A stretch of 5,622 nt of DNA from a bacterium (lineage in GTDB: Bacteria; Actinomycetota; Acidimicrobiia; Acidimicrobiales; Bin134): assembly GCA_028820035.1 (NCBI GenBank), contig JAPPKI010000035.1, forward strand, positions 1 through 5,622, given 5' to 3'. The notes under the pieces were generated by a model. The model saw only the letters and a list, made by a program, of their open reading frames with translations. It searched no databases and had not been told where the DNA came from. Shown here piece by piece: positions 1 to 5,622 of the stretch. The translations under genes and the position numbers were made by a program. Position 1 is the stretch's first letter. Each line of letters starts with the position of its first letter.

Positions 1-150
1 CTCGAACAGCACCAGCTTGAGCGGCGGCTCGTCGATCGCGAAGTTGGCGTACCCCGGTCGCCGCCGGGCGGGTTCCACCCCGAAGAGGCGAGAGTAGAAG
101 TCTACCGCCTCTTCTAGATCGGACACGTTCAACGCCAGTTGCAACCTCAT
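1..150 (-). CDS. ArsI/CadI-type VOC (glyoxalase-fold) protein, N-terminal part only
   Basis: The gene runs off the left edge; only the first 50 residues are visible. They begin MRLQLALNV and contain DLEEAVDFYSRLFG, RPGYANFAI and PPLKLVLFE. From memory this closely matches the N-terminus of mycobacterial CadI (cadmium-induced protein) and actinobacterial ArsI. Known of the family: ArsI is an Fe(II)-dependent dioxygenase that splits the carbon-arsenic bond of trivalent organoarsenicals, while CadI is a metal-induced relative of less certain function. The Gln at residue 4 sits where this subgroup places its first metal ligand. The other metal ligands and the cysteine pair that binds arsenic in ArsI lie outside the window, so ArsI and CadI cannot be told apart here. 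The ATG at 150 is preceded by AGGAGG four bases upstream. An 82-base gap separates it from the P450 gene, so it may be a separate unit. The family is confident; the substrate is not. Confidence 0.85.
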   Translation of the reverse strand, partial: MRLQLALNVSDLEEAVDFYSRLFGVEPARRRPGYANFAIDEPPLKLVLFE

Positions 151-154
151 GTGG

Positions 155-160
155 CCTCCT
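155..160 (-). promoter_or_regulatory. Shine-Dalgarno of the ArsI/CadI-type gene
   Basis: On the minus strand the sequence reads AGGAGG, then CCAC, then the ATG at 150. It is a perfect Shine-Dalgarno core with a short four-base spacer. It is the strongest ribosome-binding site in the window and fixes this start. It also implies the gene is translated independently of the P450 gene upstream of it. Confidence 0.75.
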
Positions 161-232
161 CTTCAATCATCATCCCATAGCCGACATCACGAGTCGCCAG
201 CGTCAAGTTCTGCAACCCGGCGGAAGCGTGAA

Positions 233-1429
233 CTATTTCACCGCTACCGGCAAGTGCTTGAGGCTGTTGAAGTGGGTGGTGCGAAGCCTCGATTCAGGAC
301 CGGTCCGCTCCATGCGTCCTAGGTGGGGGACCAGGGCCGAGAAGTAGGCCCGGGCCTCGGTCTTGGCCAGGTTTGCGCCCAAGCAGTAGTGGGGACCGCC
401 GGAGCCGAGCGACAGGTGGTCGCTGGCGTCTCTGCGGATGTCGAAGACGTCGGGGTTGTCGAACACTTCGGGATCGCGATTAGCCGAAGTCATCCAGAGG
501 TCAACGATCTGCCCGGACTCGAAGCTGACCCCGCTCTCGTGCTCCATCGGGGCGGTCACCCGTCGCTGGTGGTGCATGACCGGGGTCACCACCCGCAGCA
601 TCTCGTCGATGGCCCCGTCCAGCAGCGACTCATCGGCGGCCAGTGCAGCGGCCTGGTCGGGGTGGTCCAACAGCAGCATCAGCCCGCTGCTCAGCAGGTT
701 GCGGGTGGTCTCAGTGCTGCCGGTGACCAGGAGCTGCCACCACCCGCCTAACTCTTCATCAGTGAGTCGACGCCCTTCGTACTCGGCGTGGACGAGGCTG
801 CTGAACACGTCGTCGCCGGGCTCGGCCTTTCGGCGGGCGATGTGGGTTTGGCCGTATTCGGCGAAGTTGGCCATGGCTGCCCGAGCGTCGTCCATCGTTG
901 GGCACATCTCGGGGTCGAAAGCCCCGATGGCGGTGTTGGTCCAGGTCAAGATGTCGTTCCGGTCGGACATCGGGATGCCCAGCATCTCACCCGTCACCTG
1001 GAGGGGCAGCTGGGCGGCTAGCAACTCGGCGGCGTCGCCCCCGCCCTCGGTGATGAACTTGTCGACCAGCTCACCGGCGATGCGGTGGGCGCTTTCCTCC
1101 AGCCGGCGGATTGCCCGGGGAGTGAATCCCCGATTCACCAACAGCCGCAGCGCGGTATGGTCCGGAGGGTCGAACTCCAGCAGGGTGATGGCCCCTTGGC
1201 CGCGATGCTCGCCCTCACCCCCGGAAACGGCCAACTGGGAGGAAGAGAACTGCCGCCAGTCCCGGTTGAACTCCCGCACGTATTGGTAGCTGGTTACCAC
1301 ATATCGCCCTCCGCCCCGGCGGTGGGGGAGCCAGTGCACCGGCTCCTCTTCCCGCAGCTGAGCCAGTAGCTCCAGGGGCAGGCCAGCAACGAAAGTGTCG
1401 GGATTGTCCAGTGGTGCAGCGTCAATCAT
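233..1429 (-). CDS. Cytochrome P450, CYP124/125/142-like
   Basis: A complete 398-residue soluble bacterial P450, a haem monooxygenase that would hydroxylate a lipophilic substrate using electrons from a ferredoxin partner not present in the window. Visible landmarks are FDPPDHTALR (86-95), the I-helix oxygen-activation segment GSTETTRN (237-244), the K-helix ExxR as EMLR (276-279), NRDPEVFDNPDVFDIRR (317-333), and the haem loop LGSGGPHYCLG (341-351) with Cys349 as the axial ligand. The -GGPHYCLGANLA- loop and the C-terminal RLR...LKHLPV pattern resemble the mycobacterial CYP124/125/142 group, which oxidises methyl-branched lipids and sterol side chains. Two positions depart from the consensus: the usual [AG]G of the I-helix reads GS, and the Phe that opens the haem loop is Leu. 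The ATG at 1429 lies inside the end of the preceding VOC gene (8-base overlap) with only a weak Shine-Dalgarno, suggesting coupled translation. The substrate is unknown. Confidence 0.95.
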   Translation of the reverse strand: MIDAAPLDNPDTFVAGLPLELLAQLREEEPVHWLPHRRGGGRYVVTSYQYVREFNRDWRQFSSSQLAVSGGEGEHRGQGAITLLEFDPPDHTALRLLVNRGFTPRAIRRLEESAHRIAGELVDKFITEGGGDAAELLAAQLPLQVTGEMLGIPMSDRNDILTWTNTAIGAFDPEMCPTMDDARAAMANFAEYGQTHIARRKAEPGDDVFSSLVHAEYEGRRLTDEELGGWWQLLVTGSTETTRNLLSSGLMLLLDHPDQAAALAADESLLDGAIDEMLRVVTPVMHHQRRVTAPMEHESGVSFESGQIVDLWMTSANRDPEVFDNPDVFDIRRDASDHLSLGSGGPHYCLGANLAKTEARAYFSALVPHLGRMERTGPESRLRTTHFNSLKHLPVAVK

Positions 1430-1808
1430 CGGCGCAGAACTCTAGGCGGTTGCCGAACGGGTCGTATATGTAGACACGCTCAGTCCCATCGCCTGAGTCG
1501 TTGACCACCTCATATTCCTGAGATCGGGCGGCGTCGGCCAATTCAGCCAGACCGGCGGCCTGGAAAGCCACGTGCGCCTTTAGAGCCGGTCGGAAGTCTG
1601 GGTCGGCTCCCAAGTGCAATTGCCCGCACGTCCCCTCCGGCAGCTCGAACCAGCATCCGCCCCGCTTGGCCAACTCGGGTGGCTTAGCAACTTCAACCAA
1701 CCCCAGTAGCCCGCCATAGAACGCCCGAGCCTTGTCTTCTCCGCCAACCGGGATGGCGACCTGCACATGAAGGATTGACCTGACCAGCGGTTTCATGCCC
1801 TCGTTCAC
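1422..1808 (-). CDS. VOC-family (glyoxalase/bleomycin-resistance fold) protein
   Basis: A 128-residue single-domain VOC protein, the usual length. Visible pieces are the first strand ILHVQVAIP (12-20), AFYGGLLGL (29-37), GGCWFEL (50-56), QLHLG (63-67), KAHVAF (77-82) and the family-typical ending DPFGNRLEF (116-124). Candidate metal ligands are His14, His65, His79 and Glu123; which of these bind metal needs a structure model. Such proteins include lyases, isomerases, dioxygenases and drug-binding proteins, and I cannot assign a reaction. It differs from the ArsI/CadI-type protein at the left edge, so the window holds two unrelated VOC subfamilies. The GTG start at 1808 lies three bases after the sulfotransferase-like stop, and an in-frame ATG at 1796 would give 124 residues; neither has a good Shine-Dalgarno, so translation is probably coupled. 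Its stop lies within the first codons of the P450 gene. Its position in the block suggests it acts on a pathway intermediate. Confidence 0.88.
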   Translation of the reverse strand: MNEGMKPLVRSILHVQVAIPVGGEDKARAFYGGLLGLVEVAKPPELAKRGGCWFELPEGTCGQLHLGADPDFRPALKAHVAFQAAGLAELADAARSQEYEVVNDSGDGTERVYIYDPFGNRLEFCADD

Positions 1809-1811
1809 AGC

Positions 1812-3053
1812 TCAGTCTTCGAGGGGGATGTTGTGGTGGGCGATGTAGTCGGTGAACTGGTCGCGGATGGCGGACTCGTCGAGGCCGAGGGCAGCGGGGT
1901 CGTAGACGTGCTTGCCGAACTTGTCCTTTGGCTTATCGGCCAGATAGGCGGGGATGGCGGAGGCCAGCTCGTCGGAGAACTCCAGGCCCAATCGGTCGTA
2001 CACGGCCTGTAACGCGGTCACCGGCTCGCTCACCAGATCCCGGAACAAGAGATCGGCAATCTGGTTGTCGGGAACCTCTGCCGAGGCCCGCTGGCCCATA
2101 ACCATGTCCATCATCATCTGGTAGATGAACAGCATCACTGGGCCATTCTCGCTTGGGGCTACCGAATCGGTTCGCATCCAGTGGAGGGTGGTGGTGAGGT
2201 TGGCCACCGAGCCCAAGAACCTGACTGGGTCGCGATGCGTCAGGATCACCCGGGCATCGGGGTAGGCGGCAAAAAGGTCGGGAAGCGTTCCCATGTGGGC
2301 TGGCGACTTCAACAGGAACTGGGCCGGTGCGCCGTCGACGTGCTGCAAAGTCTGTAGGAAGTTCTTGTGCCATCGGTACACCGCGCCGAAATCAAGAGGG
2401 GCACCCCGTTCGGCAAGATCGCCGATGGCGTGCATCATCGGCCAGTGCCAGCTGCGGAACTCGGGCTGGCAGAAGTGGATGCACTCCACCGGCAGGTCGC
2501 TGCGCAACTCGTGCATCGTCATGAACTCGGGCTGGATGTCGGCCCAGAACTCCTGTTCCGGCTCACTGCACAGCAGCGGGTCGGCCCCCGTCTCCGGCAG
2601 CGTTCCCAGTGGGAAGTGGGCCTCGTATCCCCGCACGCCTCGCAAGTTGGGGTCCAGCGCCAAAAGCTCCAGCAGGATGGTGGTCCCAGTGCGGGGCGGT
2701 CCGGAGACGAAAACCGGCGCGGCGACATCGGCCGCGAGGGCATCGGGGTTGGCCTTCCAATAGTCCACCATCCGCAGCCGGTTCTGCAGGTTTCGAACAA
2801 TCTCTCCCCGGGCACTGAGCCGCCCCACCACATTCAGCTGGGCGTCTTCATTTAGTGCACCGCACAACGCCCGGTAGCCGGCCTCCCAACCCGGTTCGTC
2901 GCCGAAGTCCGACAGGCCCACCGATTCGACTGCTATCGCCAGCATCTCGTCGGCGTCCAGGTTCACCAGCCGGGCCGGATCTCCCACGGCTGTCCCAAAC
3001 AAGTTCATGCGCCGAACCCAGTCAGGTCGCGGCAAGTGTTCGTAGTGCCCCAT
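1812..3053 (-). CDS. Sulfotransferase-family protein (Sulfotransf_3 type)
   Basis: A 413-residue cytosolic protein with the P-loop-like fold of PAPS-dependent sulfotransferases, which move a sulfuryl group from PAPS to a hydroxyl or amine. The putative 5'-phosphosulfate loop is VSGPPRTGTT (116-125), and the putative 3'-phosphate region is LLKSPAHMGTLPDL (247-260) followed by ILTHRDP (270-276). The first loop has Arg where classical cytosolic enzymes have Lys (PKSGTT), as is common in the bacterial Sulfotransf_3 group. About 110 residues precede the loop, a typical N-terminal helical extension for the group. I see no signal peptide or membrane segment. Most members are uncharacterised, so sulfate transfer is a family inference. 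The ATG at 3053 is chosen because GAGGA lies seven bases upstream; a TTG at 3083 overlapping the ligase stop would add ten residues and has no such site. The GTG of the VOC gene follows three bases after the stop. Confidence 0.88.
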   Translation of the reverse strand: MGHYEHLPRPDWVRRMNLFGTAVGDPARLVNLDADEMLAIAVESVGLSDFGDEPGWEAGYRALCGALNEDAQLNVVGRLSARGEIVRNLQNRLRMVDYWKANPDALAADVAAPVFVSGPPRTGTTILLELLALDPNLRGVRGYEAHFPLGTLPETGADPLLCSEPEQEFWADIQPEFMTMHELRSDLPVECIHFCQPEFRSWHWPMMHAIGDLAERGAPLDFGAVYRWHKNFLQTLQHVDGAPAQFLLKSPAHMGTLPDLFAAYPDARVILTHRDPVRFLGSVANLTTTLHWMRTDSVAPSENGPVMLFIYQMMMDMVMGQRASAEVPDNQIADLLFRDLVSEPVTALQAVYDRLGLEFSDELASAIPAYLADKPKDKFGKHVYDPAALGLDESAIRDQFTDYIAHHNIPLED

Positions 3054-3060
3054 CTTTGCT

Positions 3061-3065
3061 TCCTC
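3061..3065 (-). promoter_or_regulatory. Shine-Dalgarno deciding the sulfotransferase-like start
   Basis: The minus strand reads GAGGA, a seven-base spacer AGCAAAG, then the ATG at 3053. This favours the ATG over the upstream TTG at 3083, whose second and third codon bases run into the ligase stop codon. Confidence 0.65.
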
Positions 3066-3079
3066 GCTTGGTTCTGCTG

Positions 3080-4714
3080 TCAAGCGTGCCGCTCTTGGGC
3101 TGTTTCGCCCAAACCGAGATCCTCGATCGACATCTCCCGCATGAGGTATTTCTGGATTTTGCCGGTGATGGTCATGGGGAACTCGTCGGTGAACTTCACA
3201 TAGCGGGGGATCTTGTAGTGGGCGATCTGCCCTTGGCAGAACGCCTTGATGTCGTCAGCTTCCAGCTCTGCCCCCTCGCGGGGCTGGATCCAGGCCATGA
3301 TCTCCTCCCCGTATCTGGCGTCGGGCACTCCGATCACCTGCACTTCGACCACGTCGGGGTGGCGGTAGAGATACTCCTCGATTTCCCGGGGATAGACGTT
3401 CTCTCCGCCCCGGATGATCATGTCCTTAATACGACCGACGATGTTGATATAGCCATCCTCGTCCATGGTCGCCAGGTCGCCGGTGTGCATCCAGCCCTCG
3501 TCATCGATGGCCTCGGCAGTGCGGGTCTCGTCGTCCCAATAGCCCAGCATCACCGAGTATCCCCTGGTCACGAACTCGCCAGCTTGACCTCGGGGTACGG
3601 TCTCGCCGTTGACAGGATCGACTATGCGGATCTCCACGTGGGGGTGGGCCCGGCCCACGGTGGCCACCCGCTTGTCGAGCGAGTCGTCGACCGACGTTTG
3701 GGTGGACACCGGTGAGGTCTCGGTCATGCCGTAGGCGATGGTCACCTGGTTCATGTTCATCCGGTCCACCACCTGCTTCATCACCTCCACAGGGCATGGC
3801 GAGCCAGCCATAATCCCGGTGCGCAGCGATGACAGGTCGTAGTTGTCGAGGTCGGGCTCGCCCAGTTCGGCGATGAACATGGTGGGCACCCCGTACAGGC
3901 TGGTGCAGCGCTCCTGTTCGCAGGCCCGCAGCGCGGCCGCGGCGTCGAATCCGGCCGCGGGCACCACCATGGTCGCCCCGTGGGTGGTGCAGGCCAAGTT
4001 GCCCAGCACCATGCCGAAGCAGTGGTAGAACGGCACCGGAATGCATACGCGGTCGGCCGAGGTGTAACCGCAGGCCTCGCCCACGAAGAAGCCGTTGTTC
4101 AAGATGTTGCGGTGGCTCAGCGTGGCCCCTTTGGGGAACCCGGTGGTCCCGCTGGTGTACTGGATGTTGATGGCGTTGTCTGGACGAAGGCCCGCGGAGC
4201 GCTCCTCAAGCTGGTCGGCGGATACAGCCGTTCCAGTAGCCAACAAGTCCTCCCAATCCGAGGTCTGGAGATAAACCACTTGCTGAGTGGGCACCCGGTC
4301 CCATACCTCTTCGATCATGCCCCGGTAATTGCTGTGGGAGAACGACTCCGTCGCCACCAGCACGCTGGTGCCCGACTGGTTGAGCACATACTCCAACTCG
4401 GCAACCCGATAGGCCGGGTTGATGGTTACCAAAGTGGCGCCGATGCGGGCAGTGGCGTATTGCACCAGTACCCACTCGGCCGAGTTCGGGCTCCAGATCC
4501 CCACCCGGTCGCCCACCTGCACGCCCACGGCCATCAGCCCGGCGGCCACCTCGTCGACCGCCTCGGAGAACTCTCGGTAGGTGTAGCGCAGCCCCTGTTC
4601 GACGGAGACCAGCGCCTCCCCCTCGCCGTGGGTCTCCACCGTGCGGGCCAAGTTGGCCGAGATGGTCTCGTTCAGCAGCGGGATATCAGTCGGCCCCAGA
4701 GCCGATGACAGCAT
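3080..4714 (-). CDS. AMP-forming fatty-acyl-CoA ligase (FadD/ACSF2-like)
   Basis: Activates a carboxylic acid with ATP to an acyl-AMP and then a CoA thioester (ANL superfamily). At 544 residues from the ATG at 4714 it has the usual length. Core motifs are all intact: the ATP loop [11 protein letters not shown] (186-196), YGMTETSP (328-335), HTGDL (410-414), the hinge GRIKD (427-431), [13 protein letters not shown] (435-447), and the C-terminal ITGKIQK whose Lys519 is the expected adenylation lysine. The stretch [19 protein letters not shown] resembles medium- to long-chain acyl-CoA synthetases of the ACSF2/FadD35 type rather than acetyl-CoA or aryl-CoA ligases, but chain length cannot be read reliably. 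An ATG at 4726 is possible. The open frame extends to 4804 but would then overlap the dehydrogenase by 65 bases and add a low-complexity tail. GGAA six bases before 4714 and the family-like start [14 protein letters not shown] favour 4714. It lies 25 bases after the dehydrogenase stop, in the same transcript. Confidence 0.95.
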   Translation of the reverse strand: MLSSALGPTDIPLLNETISANLARTVETHGEGEALVSVEQGLRYTYREFSEAVDEVAAGLMAVGVQVGDRVGIWSPNSAEWVLVQYATARIGATLVTINPAYRVAELEYVLNQSGTSVLVATESFSHSNYRGMIEEVWDRVPTQQVVYLQTSDWEDLLATGTAVSADQLEERSAGLRPDNAINIQYTSGTTGFPKGATLSHRNILNNGFFVGEACGYTSADRVCIPVPFYHCFGMVLGNLACTTHGATMVVPAAGFDAAAALRACEQERCTSLYGVPTMFIAELGEPDLDNYDLSSLRTGIMAGSPCPVEVMKQVVDRMNMNQVTIAYGMTETSPVSTQTSVDDSLDKRVATVGRAHPHVEIRIVDPVNGETVPRGQAGEFVTRGYSVMLGYWDDETRTAEAIDDEGWMHTGDLATMDEDGYINIVGRIKDMIIRGGENVYPREIEEYLYRHPDVVEVQVIGVPDARYGEEIMAWIQPREGAELEADDIKAFCQGQIAHYKIPRYVKFTDEFPMTITGKIQKYLMREMSIEDLGLGETAQERHA

Positions 4715-4739
4715 TGCCCTTTCCATTCGGAACGCAGTC

Positions 4740-5507
4740 TCAGTCGTGGCTGGTGACGCCCCCGTCGACGATGAGAATGGTGCCGGTGACGAAGCCGGCC
4801 TCATCCGACATCAGGAAGCGGACCGCCTTGGCGATGTCCTCGGGGGCGCCCACCCGGCCCAGCGGGGACTTTTCCACGCAGGCGGCCTTGGTCGGGGCGT
4901 CGGCCATCATCTGGGCCGTCATCGGCGTTTCGATGTAGCCGGGGCACACGGCGTTCACCCGGATGCCGTCGGGACCGAGATTATTGGCCAACGACTTGGT
5001 GACGCCCACCACACCGTGCTTGGAAGCGGTGTACGACGGAATTGTCGCGTTGCCCACCACCGACATGATGGAACCGATCCCCACGATGGCTGAACCTTGA
5101 TGGCTGCGCAGATCGCCCAGCAGCGCCTTGGCCACGAACACCTCGGCCCGCAAGTTCACCCTTAGCACCGAGTCCCAGATCTCTTCGGTGAGATGGTCGA
5201 TGTCCATGGCGGTCACGATCCCCGCGGCATGCACCAGCCCACCGATAGAGCCCAGCGCCTCTCGGGCCGCGGCCACCGCATCAGTCACCGCCGCCCCATC
5301 AGTCACGTCCAGGCCCAGCGAGTGGGTTGCCACCCCGCAATCGGAGGCGATGGAAGACGCCGCTTCGGCCGCTCCTTCGCCGTTGAGGTCCCACAGCGAA
5401 ACCGGTCGTCCAACCTCGGCTAGGGCGCGGGCACAAGCCCGTCCTATTCCGGACCCCCCACCAGTTACCACGACCCCAGTGGTCGGCGACATGTTCAATA
5501 CAGACAT
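4740..5507 (-). CDS. Classical short-chain dehydrogenase/reductase (SDR)
   Basis: A 255-residue NAD(P)-dependent oxidoreductase of the FabG-like classical SDR type, probably interconverting an alcohol and a ketone. Visible from the ATG at 5507 are the nucleotide loop TGGGSGIG (15-22), Asp40 at the end of the second strand (in WDLN), LDVTD (66-70), HAAG (93-96), the catalytic tetrad Asn118, Ser146, Tyr159 and Lys163 (YTASK), CPGYIETPM (188-196) and the C-terminal [11 protein letters not shown]. Asp40 usually signals NAD(H) rather than NADP(H), which fits an oxidative, catabolic direction. Starts are ambiguous. The ATG at 5507 has AGGGTGG five bases upstream; the ATG at 5492 gives a 250-residue protein with a more typical short N-terminus but no Shine-Dalgarno; a TTG at 5549 is unlikely. 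It is the first gene of the five-gene block. The precise substrate is unknown. Confidence 0.93.
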   Translation of the reverse strand: MSVLNMSPTTGVVVTGGGSGIGRACARALAEVGRPVSLWDLNGEGAAEAASSIASDCGVATHSLGLDVTDGAAVTDAVAAAREALGSIGGLVHAAGIVTAMDIDHLTEEIWDSVLRVNLRAEVFVAKALLGDLRSHQGSAIVGIGSIMSVVGNATIPSYTASKHGVVGVTKSLANNLGPDGIRVNAVCPGYIETPMTAQMMADAPTKAACVEKSPLGRVGAPEDIAKAVRFLMSDEAGFVTGTILIVDGGVTSHD

Positions 5508-5534
5508 AGCCGCCACCCTACGCGGTGGCAGCCA
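5507..5534 (-). promoter_or_regulatory. RNA hairpin covering the proposed SDR ribosome-binding site and start
   Basis: In the minus-strand transcript bases 5534-5524 can pair with 5517-5507: an 11-bp stem with a six-base loop (5523-5518, GCGUAG). The inner six pairs, GCCACC with GGUGGC, are perfect. Two outer pairs (5530/5511 and 5533/5508) are G-U wobbles that exist only in the minus-strand RNA; on the plus strand they are mismatches. The 3' arm contains most of the AGGGUGG Shine-Dalgarno-like sequence and ends on the A of the AUG at 5507. The structure is seen in the sequence; a role in restraining translation of the dehydrogenase is inference. It could instead be a terminator or 3' stability element for cysH, though no U-run follows it. 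Confidence 0.5.
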
Positions 5535-5567
5535 AGAGGATGACTTCAACCGACAGGCTGAAAACGC

Positions 5568-5622
5568 CTAGTCGTGCAGGCCGCACTCGGTCTTGTCGGT
5601 GCCGGCCCAGCGGCCGGAGCGG
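5568..5622 (-). CDS. cysH: CysH, (phospho)adenylyl-sulfate reductase, C-terminal end only
   Basis: Only the last 17 complete codons and the stop are visible, reading RSGRWAGTDKTECGLHD. The GRW plus terminal ECGLH is the characteristic C-terminus of CysH, whose ECGLH cysteine carries the thiosulfonate intermediate when APS or PAPS is reduced to sulfite in assimilatory sulfate reduction. The residues that separate the iron-sulfur APS-reducing type from the PAPS-reducing type lie outside the window. The stop is 60 bases before the ATG of the dehydrogenase, on the same strand. Whether cysH is cotranscribed with the five-gene block is unclear, because that gap holds a hairpin. Confidence 0.85.
   Translation of the reverse strand, partial: RSGRWAGTDKTECGLHD

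Larger units (their letters stand above)
233..5507 (-). other. Five-gene operon: SDR, acyl-CoA ligase, sulfotransferase-like, VOC, P450
   Basis: Five complete genes on one strand are separated by 25, 26 and 3 bases and finally overlap by 8 bases, with no room for internal promoters between genes. The last two junctions (TGA then GTG three bases on, and ATGATTGA shared by the VOC stop and P450 start) are arranged for translational coupling. Cotranscription is therefore likely. The P450, SDR and CoA ligase would suit stepwise oxidation and CoA activation of a lipophilic molecule; the role of the other two is open. No promoter or dedicated regulator could be identified inside the window. Confidence 0.75.

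Noticed and set aside
174..206. Promoter for the ArsI/CadI-type gene with TTGACG at 206-201
   Set aside because: The -35-like box is good, but the possible -10 boxes are either poor (GGCTAT at 18 bases) or too far away (TATGGG at 21 bases). It is not strong enough to list.
151..232. Terminator after the P450 gene
   Set aside because: I found no stem longer than a few pairs and no U-run in this gap, so read-through into the ArsI/CadI-type gene cannot be excluded.
438..1289. Plus-strand open frame of 283 codons, Ser-rich
   Set aside because: It is entirely antisense to the P450; the composition is that of a shadow frame and no motif is visible.
2855..3715. Plus-strand open frame of 286 codons
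   Set aside because: It lies antisense across the junction of the sulfotransferase-like and ligase genes, both with intact family motifs. Its translation shows no recognisable domain. Long antisense open frames are expected in GC-rich coding DNA.
3980..4708. Plus-strand open frame of 242 codons
   Set aside because: It is entirely antisense to the acyl-CoA ligase, with no domain signal.
4715..4804. N-terminal extension of the acyl-CoA ligase to 4804
   Set aside because: It would overlap the dehydrogenase by 65 bases and add a low-complexity Ser/Ala/Pro/Thr tail unlike the family N-terminus; the ATG at 4714 gives the normal length.
5507..5534. Classical Rho-independent terminator for cysH
   Set aside because: The stem is strong, but it is followed by AUGUCUGUA rather than a U-run, so it is reported as an RNA hairpin of unknown role instead.

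Overview
The window is GC-rich, and every gene I can support lies on the minus strand, so it is read from right (5622) to left (1). The style suggests an actinobacterium: GC-rich codons, tightly packed genes, a P450 resembling the mycobacterial CYP124/125/142 group, a Sulfotransf_3-type protein and a CadI-like protein. I lean towards a lineage such as Acidimicrobiia, but there is no rRNA or other taxonomic marker, so this is inference.

Layout in transcription order. (1) 5622-5568 is the C-terminal end of an assimilatory sulfate-reduction enzyme, CysH, recognised by its terminal ECGLH motif. (2) A 60-base gap follows, containing an 11-bp RNA hairpin that reaches into the ribosome-binding site and start codon proposed for the next gene. 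(3) 5507-233 is a compact five-gene block: a classical short-chain dehydrogenase/reductase, an AMP-forming fatty-acyl-CoA ligase, a Sulfotransf_3-family protein, a small glyoxalase-fold (VOC) protein and a cytochrome P450. The gaps are 25, 26 and 3 bases, then an 8-base overlap, so this is very probably one operon. (4) After an 82-base gap, 150-1 is the N-terminal 50 residues of an ArsI/CadI-type VOC protein behind a strong Shine-Dalgarno sequence.

How the genes may work together (inference): P450 hydroxylation, SDR oxidation of an alcohol, and CoA activation of a carboxylate form a familiar route for attacking an alkyl side chain of a lipid, terpenoid or steroid. The sulfotransferase-like and VOC proteins are not standard parts of such a route and are its most unusual components. 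The sulfotransferase could attach sulfate to a hydroxyl made by the P450, or act in another way if it is not PAPS-dependent. CysH next door handles activated sulfate, but this may be chance. No ferredoxin, ferredoxin reductase, transporter or regulator for the block is inside the window. I see no tRNA, rRNA, CRISPR array, insertion sequence or obvious transfer boundary. The long plus-strand open frames are shadows of the minus-strand genes.
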